A stretch of DNA of 64,000 nucleotides from an uncultured Clostridia bacterium (GTDB lineage: Bacteria; Bacillota; Clostridia; Christensenellales; Borkfalkiaceae): contig CANROE010000005.1 of the NCBI GenBank assembly GCA_947632195.1, forward strand, positions 38,156 to 102,155, in the 5' to 3' direction. The notes under the pieces are model-generated. The model saw only the letters and a list, made by a program, of their open reading frames with translations, did no database searches and was not told the DNA's origin. Shown in pieces: positions 61,400 to 64,000 of the stretch. Each line of letters begins with the position of its first letter. Positions within the stretch are counted from its first letter, which is position 1. Both the position numbers and the translations under genes were made by a program.

Positions 61400-62878
61400 A
61401 TGAAAAAGAATTCTATTCCGGCGGGCGGTTCCTACGGCACAAGGATCGCCGATCTTTACATCGTGCACAATCTTGCCGCCGTAAACGGCAGCAGCCGCCA
61501 TACCTATCATGCCATGCCCCCCGTGGGCTGGATGAACGATCCCAACGGCTTTAACGAGGCGTTCGGGAAATACCACCTGTTTTATCAATTCTATCCCTAC
61601 GGCCCCTCGTGGGACTCCATGCATTGGGGACACTATACCACACAAGACTTCGTCAAATGGAAGTTGGAGCCGACGGCGCTCGCCCCCGACGGGCAGGACG
61701 ACCGCGACGGCTGTTTTTCGGGCTGCTCTGTCGTCAAGGACGGCAAACTCTATCTCATCTATACCTCTGTCATGGGGGATCGGCAGACGCAGTCTCTGGC
61801 GGTCTCCTCAGATGGGGTGTCCTTTGAAAAGCTCGGCGTTGTCATTTCGGGGGAACAGCTCCCGAAAGGCTGTCTGAAAACGGACTTCCGCGACCCGAAA
61901 GTATTCAAACGGGGGGAAGATTACTATCTTCTCGCGGGCGCGTTGTCGGAGAAGAGCGAGGGCATGATCTTGCTGTATCGTTCCCGCGATCTCAAAAAGT
62001 GGGAGTTTGCGGGTACGATACGGCGGGACAATCTCACGACGCGCGGCATCTACGAATGCCCCGATTTTTTCGAGCTCGGCGGTTGCGACGTCATGTTCGC
62101 AAGCCCGCAGGGATATAGAACGGACGATTGGCGGTATGAAAACGTGCAATCTTCCGTCTATATGCTCGGCAAGCTCGACGAGAAAACAGGCGTGTTTGAA
62201 AAGACGTATGAAGATGAGATCGACGGCGGGTTTGACTTTTATGCTCCGCAGACGATGAAAACGAGCGACGGCCGCACGGTGATGATCGCTTGGATGCAGA
62301 TGTGGCAGCGGTTTATTCCCACGGCGAAACACGGCTGGGCGGGCGCCATGATCCTGCCCCGCGAGCTCTCCTTGAAGGACGGAAAACTCTTTCAAAACCC
62401 CGTCCGCGAGATCGAGCGCTACCGCTGGAACCCCGTCCATTTCGGCAATGTGATCATCGGAAACCGCAACGAACTGACGAAGGTAAACGGTACGAAAATC
62501 GAGCTATGTTTTACACTTGACCTCGGCACGGCAAAGAGAGTGGGCATCAAACTCTATCAAGGGGGCGAGCACGACGCGCGCATCTATTATGACCGCGAAC
62601 GGGACAGGGTGATATTCGACCGTTCGCGCATGGGCGTGGAGATCTCTCACGATCCGGAAGAGAAGGACGCTACGGTGCGTTCGGTAAAGGTATCGACGGA
62701 GGGGAACCGTCTGAGCATGCGAATTTTTCTCGATGTTTCGAGCTGCGAGGTATTTTTGAACGGCGGCGAGCGGACGATGACGGGCAATGTCTATTCCGAC
62801 GGCTCGGGAGTTGCCTTTTTTGCCGAAGGCGGCAGCGCGAGGATCATCAGTCTCGATAAATACGACATCGTGGTCTGA
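61400..62878 (+). CDS. scrB: cytosolic GH32 sucrose/fructo-oligosaccharide hydrolase
   Basis: 492 residues, no signal peptide. Classical GH32 motifs: MPPVGWMNDPNG (nucleophile Asp47), FSGCSVV, DFRDPKVF and IYECPDFFELG (acid/base Glu near 219), followed by the C-terminal beta sandwich. It releases fructose from imported sucrose, fructo-oligosaccharides or the phosphorylated form. Because this locus uses an ABC importer and no PTS gene is present, free (not 6-phosphorylated) sugars are the likely substrates. It is the last gene of the operon. Confidence 0.92.
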   Translation: MKKNSIPAGGSYGTRIADLYIVHNLAAVNGSSRHTYHAMPPVGWMNDPNGFNEAFGKYHLFYQFYPYGPSWDSMHWGHYTTQDFVKWKLEPTALAPDGQDDRDGCFSGCSVVKDGKLYLIYTSVMGDRQTQSLAVSSDGVSFEKLGVVISGEQLPKGCLKTDFRDPKVFKRGEDYYLLAGALSEKSEGMILLYRSRDLKKWEFAGTIRRDNLTTRGIYECPDFFELGGCDVMFASPQGYRTDDWRYENVQSSVYMLGKLDEKTGVFEKTYEDEIDGGFDFYAPQTMKTSDGRTVMIAWMQMWQRFIPTAKHGWAGAMILPRELSLKDGKLFQNPVREIERYRWNPVHFGNVIIGNRNELTKVNGTKIELCFTLDLGTAKRVGIKLYQGGEHDARIYYDRERDRVIFDRSRMGVEISHDPEEKDATVRSVKVSTEGNRLSMRIFLDVSSCEVFLNGGERTMTGNVYSDGSGVAFFAEGGSARIISLDKYDIVV

Positions 62879-62947
62879 CCGTTTGCACCCGTAGAAAAAA
62901 CAGTAGAACGCAGATTTAATAAAAAGCTAAAACATAGAAGTTGTGCA

Positions 62948-62974
62948 AAACCACCGGTTTACCGGTGGTTTTTC
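62948..62974 (+). terminator. intrinsic terminator of the fructan operon
   Basis: AAACCACCGG (62948-62957) pairs perfectly with CCGGTGGTTT (62962-62971) around a TTTA loop and runs into TTTC. It lies 70 nt beyond the last stop codon. The remaining gene-free DNA to 63195 holds a small repeat CTTGA-N5-TCAAG (63048-63062) and the G-tract promoter. Confidence 0.88.
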
Positions 62975-63097
62975 TTGTTTTACACGACGAAAAAAATGAA
63001 AAAAAGTGCAAAAAGGAGAGGGAAGTTGAAAGTTTTGTGCAAAACGACTTGAAAATGTCAAGAATCGTTAAGATTTCATAAAATTGTTGTCGATTAC

Positions 63098-63130
63098 TTG
63101 ACAGCGGGGGGAGGGGGGGGGTGATATAAT
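63098..63130 (+). promoter_or_regulatory. promoter with G-tract spacer (candidate phase-variable)
   Basis: TTGACA (63098-63103) and TATAAT (63125-63130) are both perfect but 21 bp apart. The spacer holds runs of six and nine G (63106-63111 and 63113-63121). Loss of four G would restore the optimal 17 bp. A second weaker -10 lies at 63133-63138. It drives the first of two short secreted ORFs. Confidence 0.55.
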
Positions 63131-63195
63131 TCTATAATAGAATATTATAGATAACAATTTATTGGTGAGATTATTCTCAAAAATGAGGTAAAACT

Positions 63196-63273
63196 ATGGG
63201 TAAACGTTTTTCCAAAAAATTAGTTGCAATTTTGCTGTGCGCCGCTTTGGTGCTTGTGACTGCGGTCACCTAA
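63196..63273 (+). pseudogene. orphan signal peptide ORF, probably frameshifted
   Basis: 25 codons: MGKRFSKKLVAILLCAAL and a short end, an excellent Sec signal peptide with nothing behind it before TAA. A 7-base direct repeat (ACCTAAG then ACCTATG) lies exactly at the stop. Removing one copy joins the frame to 29 more codons (TYGDRKNGANYQPF and on, to a stop near 63364). I infer a small secreted protein disrupted by a short duplication, or a true 54-residue peptide with a sequencing error. Confidence 0.45.
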
Positions 63274-63429
63274 GACCTATGGCGACCGCAAAAACGGCGC
63301 AAATTATCAGCCTTTTAGGGACGTGGAAGCGCCGACGGTTCATATCAAGCGACTCTATAAAATATAAACACAAACAAACCAAAACGACATTTACAAAGAA
63401 GGCTATTCTGAACAAAAAGGGGTATCAAT

Positions 63430-63561
63430 ATGAAAGGTAACATCAAGAAAAAACTTGCGGTAATCTTTTGTGCATTGATTGCGGCCGTGTGCATGTGTAC
63501 GGCGCTGTTTTTGCAGACGGCAGATAGGGCCATGCTTCCTACGGCCGATGCGGAAGGATAG
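63430..63561 (+). CDS. short secreted or orphan signal-peptide ORF
   Basis: 43 residues: MKGNIKKKLAVIFCALIAA, a hydrophobic core and a short ADAEG end before TAG. AAAAAGG is the ribosome binding site. Either a secreted small peptide or the remaining 5' tip of a lost surface-protein gene. It is similar in layout to the ORF 150 nt upstream. The DNA from 63562 to 63737 shows no gene. Confidence 0.4.
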   Translation: MKGNIKKKLAVIFCALIAAVCMCTALFLQTADRAMLPTADAEG

Positions 63562-63737
63562 GCATTATTTTATTTGCTACAATGTGCCACAGCTTTTTCT
63601 GCCGTTTTTCCCGCGTTTTGCGCCTAAAAACGGGCATTTTTGAGTAAATAGAGCTTCGGGAGAATTACGGCATATACCGCCGTGCAACAACCACTTTCTC
63701 ATTTTTCAGAGGTTTTTTGCGAATTTTTGCCGTTCGT

Positions 63738-64000
63738 TTACCACCGATAGCGGTCTTTCTTGGCATATCTTTTCCCGTATAGGGAATACTCGCCGCGCTT
63801 GTTCTCCACGATTTTCACGTTGTCCTTTTCAAAGTAGTTCCACACCAATTTTGTCAAGAGTGGATGCATCATGAGCGCGGCATAGATACTTGTAGTCCAA
63901 TTTAGCGACAAACAAGCTCTAAATCCTTTTCTTTGATATGACACGCGATCGTATCCGCACCCGTTTCATCGGCGAAATATACCATCCAGCCGCCGTCGAT
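63738..64000 (-). pseudogene. frameshifted gene remnant running off the right edge
   Basis: Reading leftwards from the window edge, the frame encodes IDGGWMVYFADETGADTIAC and continues to LELVCR before a stop. The next frame gives AKLDYKYLCRAHDASTLDK, and a third gives EKDNVKIVENKRGEYSLYGK ending in RYRW and a stop. The three pieces join into one plausible protein if one base is dropped near 63908 and one near 63830. I do not recognise the family. Two separate single-base insertions suggest a decayed gene, or local sequence error. Confidence 0.55.

Overview
The window looks like chromosomal DNA from an uncultured, probably gut-associated, Gram-positive member of Bacillota class Clostridia. 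The basis is the many Sec lipoproteins with a lipobox cysteine, surface proteins ending in a membrane helix plus a basic tail, AAGGAG-type ribosome binding sites, TTGACA-N16/17-TATAAT promoters, CUT1/Lpl-type sugar ABC transporters, and clostridial-style thymidine kinase and NrnA proteins. Base composition is moderately GC-rich and drops by eye around the restriction-modification genes (34.6-40 kb). I recognise no rRNA, tRNA or CRISPR array.

Region 1 (1-20.4 kb) is a run of nucleic-acid catabolism and salvage genes. One + strand run has a 5'-nucleotidase (5' end outside the window), pyrimidine-nucleoside phosphorylase, thymidine kinase and an anchored secreted endonuclease I. A promoter at 4534 then starts a transport operon: two membrane proteins, a complete CUT1-type ABC importer, a staphylococcal-nuclease-like lipoprotein and a 1285-residue OB/Ig-domain lipoprotein, closed by a strong terminator. 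A palindromic mobile-type repeat follows. Next come surE with two adjacent nrnA paralogues (-), and divergently a nucleotidase-guanylate kinase fusion. I infer outside-in digestion of DNA: surface nucleases, 5'-dephosphorylation, uptake, cytosolic phosphorolysis or rephosphorylation.

Region 2 (20.5-34.6 kb) has a GH31 glycosidase, an 1812-residue surface protein with beta-helix and MBG-type repeats, and a four-gene operon in which a C-A-T-R nonribosomal peptide synthetase sits inside a partner-switching module (STAS protein, NRPS, membrane SpoIIE-type phosphatase, RsbW-type kinase).

Region 3 (34.6-51.8 kb) is accessory. It has a nuclease-methylase fusion with a specificity subunit and an overlapping AAA-TOPRIM gene (candidate guarded restriction system), a Cthe_2159-like lipoprotein, and a redox cluster with a lipoprotein flavodoxin-aldo/keto reductase fusion, a truncated FMN reductase, an acetyltransferase and a divergent LysR regulator. 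It ends with a two-gene operon joining a membrane protein with TrkA-N-like folds and a RyR domain to a DUF4062-STAND ATPase, a candidate undescribed defence or signalling pair.

Region 4 (51.8-62.9 kb) is a LacI-regulated fructan/sucrose locus: Lpl-type permeases and binding protein, a glycan-binding lipoprotein, a fructokinase-like PfkB kinase, a secreted GH32 lipoprotein and a cytosolic GH32. The last kilobase holds a G-tract-bearing promoter, two orphan signal-peptide ORFs and a frameshifted gene remnant.
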